The notes beneath the pieces are model-generated. The model was not told where the DNA came from and did not search any database. It saw only the letters and a list, made by a program, of their open reading frames with translations. From positions 1 through 64,000 of the forward strand of contig NZ_JANZXA010000007.1 in the NCBI RefSeq assembly GCF_025153475.1: a DNA stretch of 64,000 nt, given 5' to 3'. Position numbers and translations under genes: made by a program. Below are positions 1 through 8,322 of this stretch, in pieces; positions within the stretch are counted from its first letter, which is position 1; every line of letters begins with the position of its first letter. Origin of the DNA: Novosphingobium mangrovisedimenti (lineage in GTDB: Bacteria > Pseudomonadota > Alphaproteobacteria > Sphingomonadales > Sphingomonadaceae).

Positions 1-1
1 G

Positions 2-70
2 GACAAGCTGTCCGTCTATGTTGGCGACCGCCTCAGAACCGGTGAAAACCGGCGTGTTCCGCTGCGGTGA
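2..70 (+). CDS. Possible 3' tail of an upstream gene cut by the window
   Basis: Reading from base 2 gives 22 sense codons (starting DKLSVYVGDRL) and then TGA at 68-70. The residue mix looks like a real protein end and the strand matches the polysaccharide genes that follow. The piece is too short to assign to a family, and it could be a chance open frame. Confidence 0.3.
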   Translation, partial: DKLSVYVGDRLRTGENRRVPLR

Positions 71-348
71 GAGGCCCTCTAAAACCCACCCCCGATTCGG
101 TCAAACACTTTCTTCAAAAAAGTTTTGCACAGCTCGAATGGTAGGCTTTGCAGGCCGTTCTCATGCACCTTGTCGATATGGGGCGCTTCGCTTCGTTTGC
201 AACCTGAGCCCCGGCCGGCTCCGCCCAGCCCTCCTTTCAGCCCCCGCGACAAAGGCGCTGCCCACACGCTTTGTTTACCATGCAGGGGTAACGCAGATCC
301 GTGCACACGGGCCGTCTGGGCCCGCCAGTAAACGGGACCCCGTCATCG
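71..348. other. Intergenic region before the glycosyltransferase
   Basis: This 278-nt stretch separates the window-edge reading frame from the GT2 gene. No convincing promoter, terminator, RNA gene or repeat was seen. Open frames here have no recognisable protein features. Confidence 0.4.
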
Positions 349-1347
349 ATGCCGACACCGGCGATCAGCGTTGCCATGAGCGTCTACAACGGCGAGCGCT
401 TTCTGGCGCCCGCGATCGAAAGCGTTCTCGCCCAGGACTTCCGCGACTTCGAGTTCCTTATTGTCGACGACGGTTCCAGCGACGCCTCGCCGCAGATCAT
501 CCAACGCTATGCCGCGCGCGATTCGCGCATCCGCCCGATCCTGCGCGAGAATCGCGGCCTGATCGCCAGCCTCAACGAAATGATCGAAGCCGCGCAGGCC
601 CCGATCATCGCGCGAATGGACGCAGACGACATCTGCCGGCCCAATCGCTTTTCCAAGCAGATCGCCTTCCTTGCCGAGCACCCGGACTACGGAGTCGTGG
701 GAACCTGGAGCGAGGACATCGGTGAAGACGGCGAACCGCTCGTCCGCACCGGCATGGCCGATCACCCGCTGACTCACGAAGACCTGCTCGAGGCCATCGA
801 AGTCGGCGGGCAGCTGATCTGCCATCCGGCGGCGATGTACCGGCGCGATGTCGTGCGCTCGGTCGGCGGCTATCACGCGGCCTTTCGTCATTGCGAGGAC
901 CTAGACCTCTGGCTGCGTCTCGCCAGCGTGACCCGGCTTGGCAACATTCCCGAGAGGCTGCTTCGCTATCGCCGCTATCCGGCGCAGGTCTCCTCCCGTC
1001 ACGCGACCGAGCAGCAGATCGGTACCGCCGTTGCCCAGGCCGCCTGGCGCGAGAGGCAGGCCGGACGGCCCGACCCCACCGAAACGCTGGAACGGCTTCC
1101 CCCCATCGACGAACTCGACGCGCTGTTCGGCCGCCCCGGCATTTCGCGCCAGGTCCGCGAACAGGTCGCGCTCGGGCTGCGCTATTCGGCCAGCGCGATG
1201 CGTGACGAGGGTTTCGACCTGCTGGTAAAGCACGTGCGCGAAGGCGGCCGGCGCGACGGCATGTGGCGCACAGTCGCCCGGCTCCTGCGTTTCGGAGAGC
1301 CGCTTCGCGCCCTGCGCCTTGCCGCCACGCTCGCGACATCGGGCTGA
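349..1347 (+). CDS. Family 2 glycosyltransferase
   Basis: The product should transfer a sugar from a nucleotide donor during surface polysaccharide or LPS assembly on the cytoplasmic side of the membrane. The 332-residue protein opens with a GT-A fold (SVAMSVYNGERFL), has the nucleotide-binding IVDDGSSD at residues 38-45, and carries the metal-binding DxD motif as MDADD at 90-94. The C-terminal third is less conserved. ATG at 349 is preferred over an upstream GTG at 301 because homology to the fold starts just after it. A flippase gene starts 4 nt after the stop, so the two are probably co-transcribed. Donor and acceptor cannot be told from sequence. Confidence 0.9.
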   Translation: MPTPAISVAMSVYNGERFLAPAIESVLAQDFRDFEFLIVDDGSSDASPQIIQRYAARDSRIRPILRENRGLIASLNEMIEAAQAPIIARMDADDICRPNRFSKQIAFLAEHPDYGVVGTWSEDIGEDGEPLVRTGMADHPLTHEDLLEAIEVGGQLICHPAAMYRRDVVRSVGGYHAAFRHCEDLDLWLRLASVTRLGNIPERLLRYRRYPAQVSSRHATEQQIGTAVAQAAWRERQAGRPDPTETLERLPPIDELDALFGRPGISRQVREQVALGLRYSASAMRDEGFDLLVKHVREGGRRDGMWRTVARLLRFGEPLRALRLAATLATSG

Positions 1348-1351
1348 CGCG

Positions 1352-2812
1352 ATGTCGATTCGCAACGCAGCCGTCTGGTCGCTTGCCGCCCAATACGCGA
1401 CGTTCGTGATCCAGTTCGCGGCGAGCGTCATCATCTCGCGGCTGTTCCTGCTCCCTTCCGACGTCGGGCTGTTCTCGATCGCCCTGGCCGCCTCGATGCT
1501 GGTCTCGATATTCCAGGACATGGGCATCACCCGCTTCATTTCCGGCCAGCCGGAAATGCGGCCCGAAGCCGTGCCGCACTATGCCAGCGTGTCGGTCAGC
1601 ATCGGGTGGACGGTAGCGCTGGCGATCGCCGCCACCTCTCCCTTCGTGGCGTCCTTCTACAAGGAGCCCGCCCTCATCCACCTGCTCTGGCTGATCGCCG
1701 GGTCCTATCTCGTGATGCCCTACGCGACGGTACCCGCCGCGCTGCTGGTGAAGGACATGGATTTCCGCGCGCTGTTCAAGGTCAACGCGGGAAGCGCATT
1801 TGCCGGCAACGCCACCGCCATTGCGCTGGCCGCCAGCGGCTTCGGCGCGGCTTCGCTGGCTTGGGGCGTCCTTGCCACCGCGCTTGCGCGCGCCACCATC
1901 GCCAACCTGATACACCCGGTACGCCCTCGGATGCCCTCGCACCTGAAGACGGTGAAGCCGATGCTGGGCTTCAGTTCGATGTCCTTCGTCCTGAGCGCCA
2001 GCGGCGCGGTCGGCCAGCGTTCGCAGGATCTCATCGTCGGACGACTGCTTGGCCTCGCCGCAACCGGCCTGTTCAGCCGCGCGAGCGCGCTGGCAGGGCA
2101 GCTCACGACGCTGGTGACCGGCGCGATCGGCAACGTGTTCTACCCGGCCTTCGCCAGGAAGCGCGACGCGGGCGAACCGCTTGCGGCCCCCTATCTCCAT
2201 CTCGTCGCCTGCTACACGGCGCTCAACTGGGCCGCGATGACCGGGCTGGCGCTCTGCGCCGAACCGCTCGTGATGCTGCTTTACGGCCCCAACTGGATCG
2301 GCGCCGCGCCGCTGCTGCGCTGGACCGCGCTGGCCGAGATGTTCTTCGTCGCCATTCCCCTGCAGATGGACATCCCCCTGCTGCTGGGACAGATCAAAAA
2401 GCTCGTCTGGGTCAACCTGCTCGATACGGCGGCTGCCGTCGTCATCCTCGCCATCGGCTGCACGATCGGTCTGGAGCAGGCGGCGCAAAGCCGCCTCGCC
2501 TACGGCCTGGTCTGGTGGTCCATCTACGCGCTCTACCTCAGCGGGATCATCGGCTTCAGGATCGATCGCTTGCTGATGGTCTACCTGCGCAGCGCGATCT
2601 GCGCGCTGGCGGCGGGCCTGCCGCTGATCACCGCTTATTCGCTGGGCATGCGCGGCGCGGAAATGGGGCTGCCGGTGCTGCTGGCACTGTGCGGGCTCGG
2701 TGTGCTGAGCTGGCTGGCGACGCTGGCGCTGACGCGCCACCCGGCGTGGGCCGAGGTGCGCGGGGCGGTCGGCGCCATCGCAGGTCCATTGTTCGCCCGG
2801 TCGGCAGGCTGA
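1352..2812 (+). CDS. Polysaccharide flippase (Wzx/oligosaccharide translocase family)
   Basis: This is a multi-pass inner-membrane protein of about 486 residues that should flip lipid-linked oligosaccharides to the periplasm. The N-terminal segment (AVWSLAAQYATFVIQFAASVI) is typical of the polysaccharide biosynthesis family of MOP flippases, and hydrophobic segments recur to the C-terminus. ATG at 1352 follows the GT2 stop by 4 nt; an earlier start at 1319 would overlap that gene. The next gene begins 4 nt after this stop, which supports one operon of transferase, flippase and branching transferase. The exact substrate is unknown. Confidence 0.87.
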   Translation: MSIRNAAVWSLAAQYATFVIQFAASVIISRLFLLPSDVGLFSIALAASMLVSIFQDMGITRFISGQPEMRPEAVPHYASVSVSIGWTVALAIAATSPFVASFYKEPALIHLLWLIAGSYLVMPYATVPAALLVKDMDFRALFKVNAGSAFAGNATAIALAASGFGAASLAWGVLATALARATIANLIHPVRPRMPSHLKTVKPMLGFSSMSFVLSASGAVGQRSQDLIVGRLLGLAATGLFSRASALAGQLTTLVTGAIGNVFYPAFARKRDAGEPLAAPYLHLVACYTALNWAAMTGLALCAEPLVMLLYGPNWIGAAPLLRWTALAEMFFVAIPLQMDIPLLLGQIKKLVWVNLLDTAAAVVILAIGCTIGLEQAAQSRLAYGLVWWSIYALYLSGIIGFRIDRLLMVYLRSAICALAAGLPLITAYSLGMRGAEMGLPVLLALCGLGVLSWLATLALTRHPAWAEVRGAVGAIAGPLFARSAG

Positions 2813-2816
2813 TCCG

Positions 2817-3740
2817 ATGCGGATGGCATACCTCATCCTCGCTCACGAGGACGAGAATCAGCTCGATGCGCTGATCGACGTGCTGGTGCCTCCCGGCTCG
2901 CCCGATGTCGCCATCGTCCATGCGGACCGGCGCTCCGCCCTCTGGAACATCCTTCGTCGACGCCCGGCCGATCCCGACGGGCGCATGGTGCTGGTGCCCG
3001 ATCCCGTGGCGGTGCGCTGGGGCCATCACGGCCAGATCGAGGCAATCGCAAAGCTCGTCGCCGCAGCCGTGCGCGCAGGGTGCGACTATGCCCATCTCAT
3101 CAGCGGGGCCGACTGGCCGATTGCCCCGCGCGAGCAGATCGTGGCCGAAATCACGCGCGAGAACGGGCTGTGCCACCTGGAGGCCCGCGCCGGCCACCTG
3201 GAGGAGCGGATGCAAACCTTCCGCTTCGACACGCGCTGGCTGCGCCTCGATCCGCAAAAGGACAGGCGCACTTACGCGGTGACCTGGGAACTGCGGCGCC
3301 TCGCCCGCTGGTTCGATGCCGCGCGCAGGCACTTCGGCCTCGAACGGCCCCGCCCCTGGGGCGAGTGGCGCTATGGTTCGCAATGGTGGTCGCTGCCGGC
3401 GGATGCCCTTGGCGTGCTGGCCCGCGAATTGCCGCGGCTGATCGCGTCCGGCCGTCTGGCGGGAACGATCTGCGCCGACGAGCACGTGGTACCAACGATC
3501 ATCGCCCATGCCTTTCCCGGCCGACTTGCCGACAACCGGCGCTTCATCGACTTCCCCCCGGGCGCATCCAGCCCCCGGGTGCTCGACGCTTCGCACCGCT
3601 CCGCCATTCTCGCGAGCGGCGCCTGGTTCATGCGCAAGGTTTCGCGCGATCATTCCCCCTTCTTCGAGGAATTCCCGGTTCGCCCGGCCGAACCTCTCCC
3701 GGACGGGCTCGGCAAAGTGGTAAATTCCTCCCATTTGTGA
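2817..3740 (+). CDS. GT14-like beta-1,6-N-acetylglucosaminyltransferase (core-2/I-branching type)
   Basis: The 307-residue protein starts with a short hydrophobic strand (MAYLILAHEDENQL) and carries hallmarks of the core-2/I-branching family: VHADRRS near residue 35, RWGHHG at 67-72, LISGADWPI at 94-102, a YGSQWWSL segment, and an ADEHVVPT segment holding the likely catalytic Glu. The predicted role is adding a branching amino-sugar to a surface glycan. It follows the flippase gene by 4 nt and ends the polysaccharide operon. The family is best known from animals, with bacterial members in exopolysaccharide clusters. Sugar specificity is inferred only from family. Confidence 0.82.
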   Translation: MRMAYLILAHEDENQLDALIDVLVPPGSPDVAIVHADRRSALWNILRRRPADPDGRMVLVPDPVAVRWGHHGQIEAIAKLVAAAVRAGCDYAHLISGADWPIAPREQIVAEITRENGLCHLEARAGHLEERMQTFRFDTRWLRLDPQKDRRTYAVTWELRRLARWFDAARRHFGLERPRPWGEWRYGSQWWSLPADALGVLARELPRLIASGRLAGTICADEHVVPTIIAHAFPGRLADNRRFIDFPPGASSPRVLDASHRSAILASGAWFMRKVSRDHSPFFEEFPVRPAEPLPDGLGKVVNSSHL

Positions 3741-3795
3741 TATTGTGCACGCATAAGAATGGAAGGGCGGAGCAACGACTCCGCTGGAGAGGAAC

Positions 3796-4686
3796 ATGTC
3801 TGGAACCGCGCTTGCGCTGGCTCTGCTTATCGCAGATCCGGTGACCTTGGGGGCACCCCCTGCCCCGCCCGCCCAGCCCGAGGATTCGGAAGTCCTGCAA
3901 GGAGAGGCGGACGGATACGAACGCATGACCGTCGACGTCGCGCTGGAGGGCAAGGGCCCCTACCGCTTCCTGATCGACACCGGCTCGCAACGCACCGTCG
4001 TCTCGACCGCCCTGGCCGGCAGGCTGGGCCTCGCGGTGGGGCCGCAGGTCCGCGTGATCGGCATGGCCGGCGAGAACAACGTGGCCACCGCGCAGCTCGA
4101 CACGCTCGGCATCGGCAAACGCGAACTCTACAACCTCGTGGTGCCGCTGCTCGAACACGAGCACATCGGTGCCGACGGAATCCTGGGTACGGACAGCCTC
4201 CAGCACCAGCGCGTGCTGCTCGATTTCGACAGCAACACCATCGCCATCGGCGATCCGCACAAGCTGGGTGGCCGCGCGGGCTATGAAATCACGGTGCGTG
4301 CCCGCAAGCGCTCGGGGCGGCTGATCGTGACCAATGCCCGGATCGACGGCATCCCCGTCGATGTCGTCATCGATACCGGCGCCAGCGGTACCGTCGGGAA
4401 CCTCGCGCTGCAGAAGGCCATGCGCGACCGGCCGGCATTCAACACCACGCTTCTCAGCGTCACCGGGCACAACCTTTCCGCGCAGGTGGGTCTCGCACGC
4501 AACCTCAAGATCAACGATCTCACGGTAACCAACGTGCTGATCGCCTTTGCCGATGCCCCCGCCTTTCGCGAACTGGACCTGCGCAAGCGTCCCGCGATCT
4601 TCCTGGGAATGCGCGAACTGCGGGTCTTCAAGCGCGTCGCCATCGATTTCAATTCGCGCAGCATCCTGTTCGATCTGCCACAATAA
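3796..4686 (+). CDS. Secreted retropepsin-like aspartyl protease family protein
   Basis: The protein (296 aa) has a short hydrophobic N-terminus that may be a signal peptide (ALALALLIADP), a Pro-rich linker to about residue 30, then two retropepsin-like halves. Each half has the catalytic-type Asp-Thr-Gly triad: IDTGS at 60-64 and IDTGA at 192-196, the second followed by SGTVGN. The duplicated DTG arrangement suggests one chain forms a full pepsin-like active site. Substrate is unknown; periplasmic location is inferred. It lies 55 nt after the GT14 gene and may be an independent unit. Confidence 0.8.
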   Translation: MSGTALALALLIADPVTLGAPPAPPAQPEDSEVLQGEADGYERMTVDVALEGKGPYRFLIDTGSQRTVVSTALAGRLGLAVGPQVRVIGMAGENNVATAQLDTLGIGKRELYNLVVPLLEHEHIGADGILGTDSLQHQRVLLDFDSNTIAIGDPHKLGGRAGYEITVRARKRSGRLIVTNARIDGIPVDVVIDTGASGTVGNLALQKAMRDRPAFNTTLLSVTGHNLSAQVGLARNLKINDLTVTNVLIAFADAPAFRELDLRKRPAIFLGMRELRVFKRVAIDFNSRSILFDLPQ

Positions 4687-4732
4687 CGCATCCGGCGATT
4701 GCGTCGCCCGGCATGCGTCCTAAATAGCGCCG

Positions 4733-6553
4733 ATGCCGCCAGATACCGCCACCAACGATCCGAATGCCCGCCACGATGGCTGGCGCACGCTGCTGCGCTT
4801 CCTTCCCTACCTCTGGCCGCGCGACAACAAGGCGCTGCGCTGGCGGATCGTCATCGCCTGCCTGTTCATCCTCGCATCGACGGCGACGCAGCTCACCCTG
4901 CCCTATCTGCTCAAGTGGGCGGTGGACACGATGGGCGCGACGGGGCCCAAGCTGCTGCAGCTCGCGATGTGGACGGTGCTGGGCTATGCCGCCGGGCGCC
5001 TCGCCCAGACCACGTTCGACAATATGCGCAACATCGTGTTCGAACGAGTCGGGCAGGATGCGACGCGCGCGCTGGCGGAAAACGTCTTCAGCCAGCTTCA
5101 CCGCCTGAGCCTGCGCTTCCATCTGGCCCGGCGCACCGGCGAAGTAACCAAGACGATCGAGCGCGGGACCAAGAGCATCGACACGATGCTCTACTTCATG
5201 CTGTTCAACATCGCGCCGACCGTGCTGCAGCTCGTGATCGTCGCGGTCATCTTCTACCTGAACTTCGGCCCCGGCCTCGTCGCGGCAACCGCCGTGGCTA
5301 TTGCCGCCTACATCTGGGTGACGCGCACGATCACCGAATGGCGCACCAAGCTGCGCGAGAAGATGAACCGGCTCGACGGGCAGGCGCTGGCCCGCGCGGT
5401 CGATTCGCTGCTCAACTACGAGACGGTGAAGTACTTCTCCGCCGAGCACCGCGAAGAGGAACGCTACGCGCAGGCCACCCGCGCCTATGCCGCTGCCGCG
5501 GTGAAGAGCGAGAACTCGCTGGGCATGCTCAACATCGCCCAGGCCGTGGTGGTGAACCTGCTGATGGCGGTCGCGCTCGCGTGGACCGTATGGGGCTGGT
5601 ACCAGGGCAAGTACACGGCGGGCCAGCTGGTCTTCGTACAGACCTATCTCACCCAGTTGTTCCGCCCGCTCGACATGCTCGGCATGGTCTATCGCACGAT
5701 CCGGCAGGGCCTGATCGACATGGCCGAGATGTTCCGCCTGATCGATACCAACGTCGAAGTCGCCGACAAGCCGGGCGCCCCGGCACTGGTGATCCGCAAG
5801 CCCTCGGTGGTCTTCGAGGACGTGGTGTTCGGCTATGAAAATGACCGGACCATCCTCAACGGCCTTTCCTTCGAGGTACCCGCGGGCAGGAACTACGCGA
5901 TCGTGGGCCCGTCCGGCGCGGGCAAGTCCACGCTCGCGCGCCTGCTGTTCCGCTTCTACGATCCGCAGCACGGGCGCATCCTGATCGACGGGCAGGACAT
6001 CAAGGATGTGACGCAGGCCTCCCTGCGCGCGGCGATCGGTATCGTCCCGCAGGATTCGGTGCTGTTCAACGACACCATTGGCTACAACATCGGCTATGGC
6101 CGCGACGGCGCGACGCAGGCCGAAATCGAGGCCGCCGCAAAGGGCGCGGCGCTGATGGGCCTGATCGACCGCCTGCCCAAGCGCTTCGACACCGAAGTTG
6201 GCGAACGCGGGCTCAAGCTCTCGGGCGGCGAAAAGCAGCGCGTCGCCATTGCCCGCACGCTGGTGAAGAACCCGCCGATCCTGATGCTCGACGAGGCAAC
6301 CAGCGCGCTCGATACCCGCACCGAGCAGGACATCCTCGCCACGCTCCACCGCATCGCCGAACACCGCACCTCGCTCTCGATCGCGCACCGGCTTTCGACG
6401 ATTGCCGATGCCGACAAGATCCTCGTGCTGAACGAGGGACGCCTCGCCGAAAGCGGCACGCATGGCGAACTGCTGCGCCATGACGGCCTCTATGCCGAAA
6501 TGTGGGCGCGCCAGGCGGCCGAGGCCGAGGAACTGGACGAAGCGGCCGAGTAA
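4733..6553 (+). CDS. atm1: Atm1-type ABC exporter (glutathione conjugate/heavy metal)
   Basis: This 606-residue half-transporter has an N-terminal six-helix membrane domain (about 35-335) and a C-terminal ATPase. Walker A is GPSGAGKST at 392-400, the ABC signature LSGGE at 496-500 and Walker B ILMLDE at 516-521. The length and the conserved pocket residues R204, R208, N267, Q270 and R321 fit, with an offset of two, the glutathione-binding residues as I recall them for the N. aromaticivorans Atm1 structure. The homodimer should export oxidised glutathione or glutathione-metal adducts across the inner membrane. The gene is preceded by 46 nt and appears to stand alone. Confidence 0.93.
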   Translation: MPPDTATNDPNARHDGWRTLLRFLPYLWPRDNKALRWRIVIACLFILASTATQLTLPYLLKWAVDTMGATGPKLLQLAMWTVLGYAAGRLAQTTFDNMRNIVFERVGQDATRALAENVFSQLHRLSLRFHLARRTGEVTKTIERGTKSIDTMLYFMLFNIAPTVLQLVIVAVIFYLNFGPGLVAATAVAIAAYIWVTRTITEWRTKLREKMNRLDGQALARAVDSLLNYETVKYFSAEHREEERYAQATRAYAAAAVKSENSLGMLNIAQAVVVNLLMAVALAWTVWGWYQGKYTAGQLVFVQTYLTQLFRPLDMLGMVYRTIRQGLIDMAEMFRLIDTNVEVADKPGAPALVIRKPSVVFEDVVFGYENDRTILNGLSFEVPAGRNYAIVGPSGAGKSTLARLLFRFYDPQHGRILIDGQDIKDVTQASLRAAIGIVPQDSVLFNDTIGYNIGYGRDGATQAEIEAAAKGAALMGLIDRLPKRFDTEVGERGLKLSGGEKQRVAIARTLVKNPPILMLDEATSALDTRTEQDILATLHRIAEHRTSLSIAHRLSTIADADKILVLNEGRLAESGTHGELLRHDGLYAEMWARQAAEAEELDEAAE

Positions 6554-6723
6554 CGCCCCGGCACGATCAGCCGCGCTTCAGGGGCGACGGGTTGCGCGAA
6601 CCGGCCCGATAAGGCATGAGCGCCCGCGTATTTTGCTGCGGGTGCGAAGACGCTCGCCCTTTTTCCGAAATCGGCCGAGCCTGCATCTGCGCGTGCGCGG
6701 CCCCTGTCCGGCTGGATTGTCAG

Positions 6724-8211
6724 ATGCTCTTCTTCACCAATTTTCGCCAGGACTGGCTCGGCAACATCCGCGGCGACGTTCTCGCCGGCATCGTCGTGGC
6801 CCTCGCGCTGATTCCCGAAGCGATCGGCTTCTCGATCATCGCCGGCGTCGATCCGGCCGTGGGCCTGTGGGCCTCGGTCGCCATCGCCATCGTGATCTCG
6901 TTCACCGGCGGCCGCCCCGGCATGATCTCGGCGGCGACGGCATCGGTCGCGGTGCTGGTGATCCCGCTGGTGCGCGAACACGGCGTCGAATACCTCTTCG
7001 CCGCGACGATCCTGATGGGCGTGTTCCAGATCATCGCCGGCCTGCTGCGGCTCAATCTGGCGATGCAATTCGTTTCGCGCTCGGTGATCACCGGCTTCGT
7101 CAACGCGCTCGCGATCCTGATCTTCATGGCCCAGCTGCCGCAGCTGATGGACGTCACCTGGCACACCTACGCCATGGTGCTCGGTGGCCTCGCGATCATC
7201 TACCTGTTCCCGCGCATTACCACCGCCGTCCCCTCTCCGCTGGTCTCGATCATCGTGCTGTCCGCGCTCTCGATCGGGTTCGGCCTGCCCGTCCACACCG
7301 TGGCCGACATGGGCGAACTGCCCTCCGGCCTGCCCAGCTTCGGGCTGCCGAACGTGCCGCTGACATGGGAAACGCTGCAGATCATCGCCCCCACCGCGGG
7401 CGCCATGGCCGCGGTCGGCCTGCTCGAATCGCTGCTGACCGCGCAGATCGTCGACGACATGACCGACACCGATTCGTACAAGCGCTACGAATGCCGGGGC
7501 CAGGGCATCGCCAATATCGTCGCGGCCCTGTTCGGCGGCATGGGCGGCTGCGCGATGATCGGCCAGTCGGTCATCAACGTGACCTCGGGCGGGCGCGGAC
7601 GCCTGTCGTCCTTTATCGCCGGCTTCTTTCTCTTCATCCTGCTGGCTGTGCTCGGCCCTTATGTCGGGCAGGTGCCGATGCCCTCGCTGGTGGCGGTCAT
7701 GATCATGGTGTCGATCGGCACCTTCTCGTGGAACTCGATCCCCAACCTGCGCCGCCATCCCTGGCAGAGCTCGGTGGTCATGGTCACGACCGTGGTGGTC
7801 GTCGTCGCCACGCACGACCTTTCGCTGGGCGTGGGCGCGGGCGTGCTGCTATCGGGCATCTTCTTCGCGCACAAGGTCCAGCGCCTGTTCCGTGTCGAAC
7901 GCGAAGTCAGCGCCGACGGCCAGACCGCGACCTACCGCGTCTCGGGCGAGATCTTCTTCGCCTCGGTCCACCGCTTCGTCGAGCAGATGCAAACCGACAA
8001 GGAAGCCGCGCCCAAGGTCATGATCGACATGACCCACGCACACTTGTGGGACATCTCCTCGGTCGACGCGCTCGACAAGATCGTCGGCAAGCTGGCGAAG
8101 GGCGGCGCCGACGTGAAGGTGATCGGCTACAACGAGGCGAGCGCCGACATCGTCGACAAGTTCGCCCTGCACGACAAGACCGGCTTCGAACTCGGCACCG
8201 TGCCGCACTGA
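6724..8211 (+). CDS. SulP family anion transporter with STAS domain
   Basis: The product is an inner-membrane anion transporter, probably for sulfate, bicarbonate or a dicarboxylate. From ATG 6724 it is 495 residues: many hydrophobic segments to about residue 385, beginning with the family signature [20 protein letters not shown], then a cytoplasmic STAS domain ([19 protein letters not shown]). An in-frame ATG at 6616 would add a 36-residue Cys-rich extension that looks non-coding, so 6724 is preferred, though its ribosome site is weak. The substrate cannot be read from sequence. Convergent with the M49-like gene. Confidence 0.9.
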   Translation: MLFFTNFRQDWLGNIRGDVLAGIVVALALIPEAIGFSIIAGVDPAVGLWASVAIAIVISFTGGRPGMISAATASVAVLVIPLVREHGVEYLFAATILMGVFQIIAGLLRLNLAMQFVSRSVITGFVNALAILIFMAQLPQLMDVTWHTYAMVLGGLAIIYLFPRITTAVPSPLVSIIVLSALSIGFGLPVHTVADMGELPSGLPSFGLPNVPLTWETLQIIAPTAGAMAAVGLLESLLTAQIVDDMTDTDSYKRYECRGQGIANIVAALFGGMGGCAMIGQSVINVTSGGRGRLSSFIAGFFLFILLAVLGPYVGQVPMPSLVAVMIMVSIGTFSWNSIPNLRRHPWQSSVVMVTTVVVVVATHDLSLGVGAGVLLSGIFFAHKVQRLFRVEREVSADGQTATYRVSGEIFFASVHRFVEQMQTDKEAAPKVMIDMTHAHLWDISSVDALDKIVGKLAKGGADVKVIGYNEASADIVDKFALHDKTGFELGTVPH

Positions 8212-8223
8212 GGGCCTTCCCGA

Positions 8224-8261
8224 TCGTCATTGCGAGGGCCGTAGGCCCGCGGCAATGACGA
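8224..8261. repeat. REP-like inverted repeat
   Basis: Arms TCGTCATTGC (8224-8233) and GCAATGACGA (8252-8261) are perfect inverted copies, and inside them GGGCC-GTA-GGCCC forms a second stem. The form matches short palindromic intergenic repeats common in proteobacteria. It lies just after the SulP stop, between convergent genes. Confidence 0.7.
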
Positions 8262-8289
8262 ATTCGGGGTACTGCTCCCCCTCTCCCAA

Positions 8290-8313
8290 CCCTCTCCCCT
8301 GAAAGGGAGAGGG
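8290..8313. repeat. Inverted repeat, possible bidirectional terminator
   Basis: CCCTCTCCC and GGGAGAGGG flank a six-base loop CTGAAA, giving a perfect 9-bp stem between the convergent SulP and M49-like genes. No clear T-run follows on either strand, so termination is only possible. The motif resembles a dispersed intergenic repeat. Confidence 0.55.
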
Positions 8314-8322
8314 CTTCTCAGG

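Noticed and set aside
605..2836. A 743-codon open frame on the minus strand under the polysaccharide genes
   Set aside because: It lies opposite two well-supported genes, is composed of Arg/Gly/Ala/His-rich filler with no domain, and reflects the high GC content.
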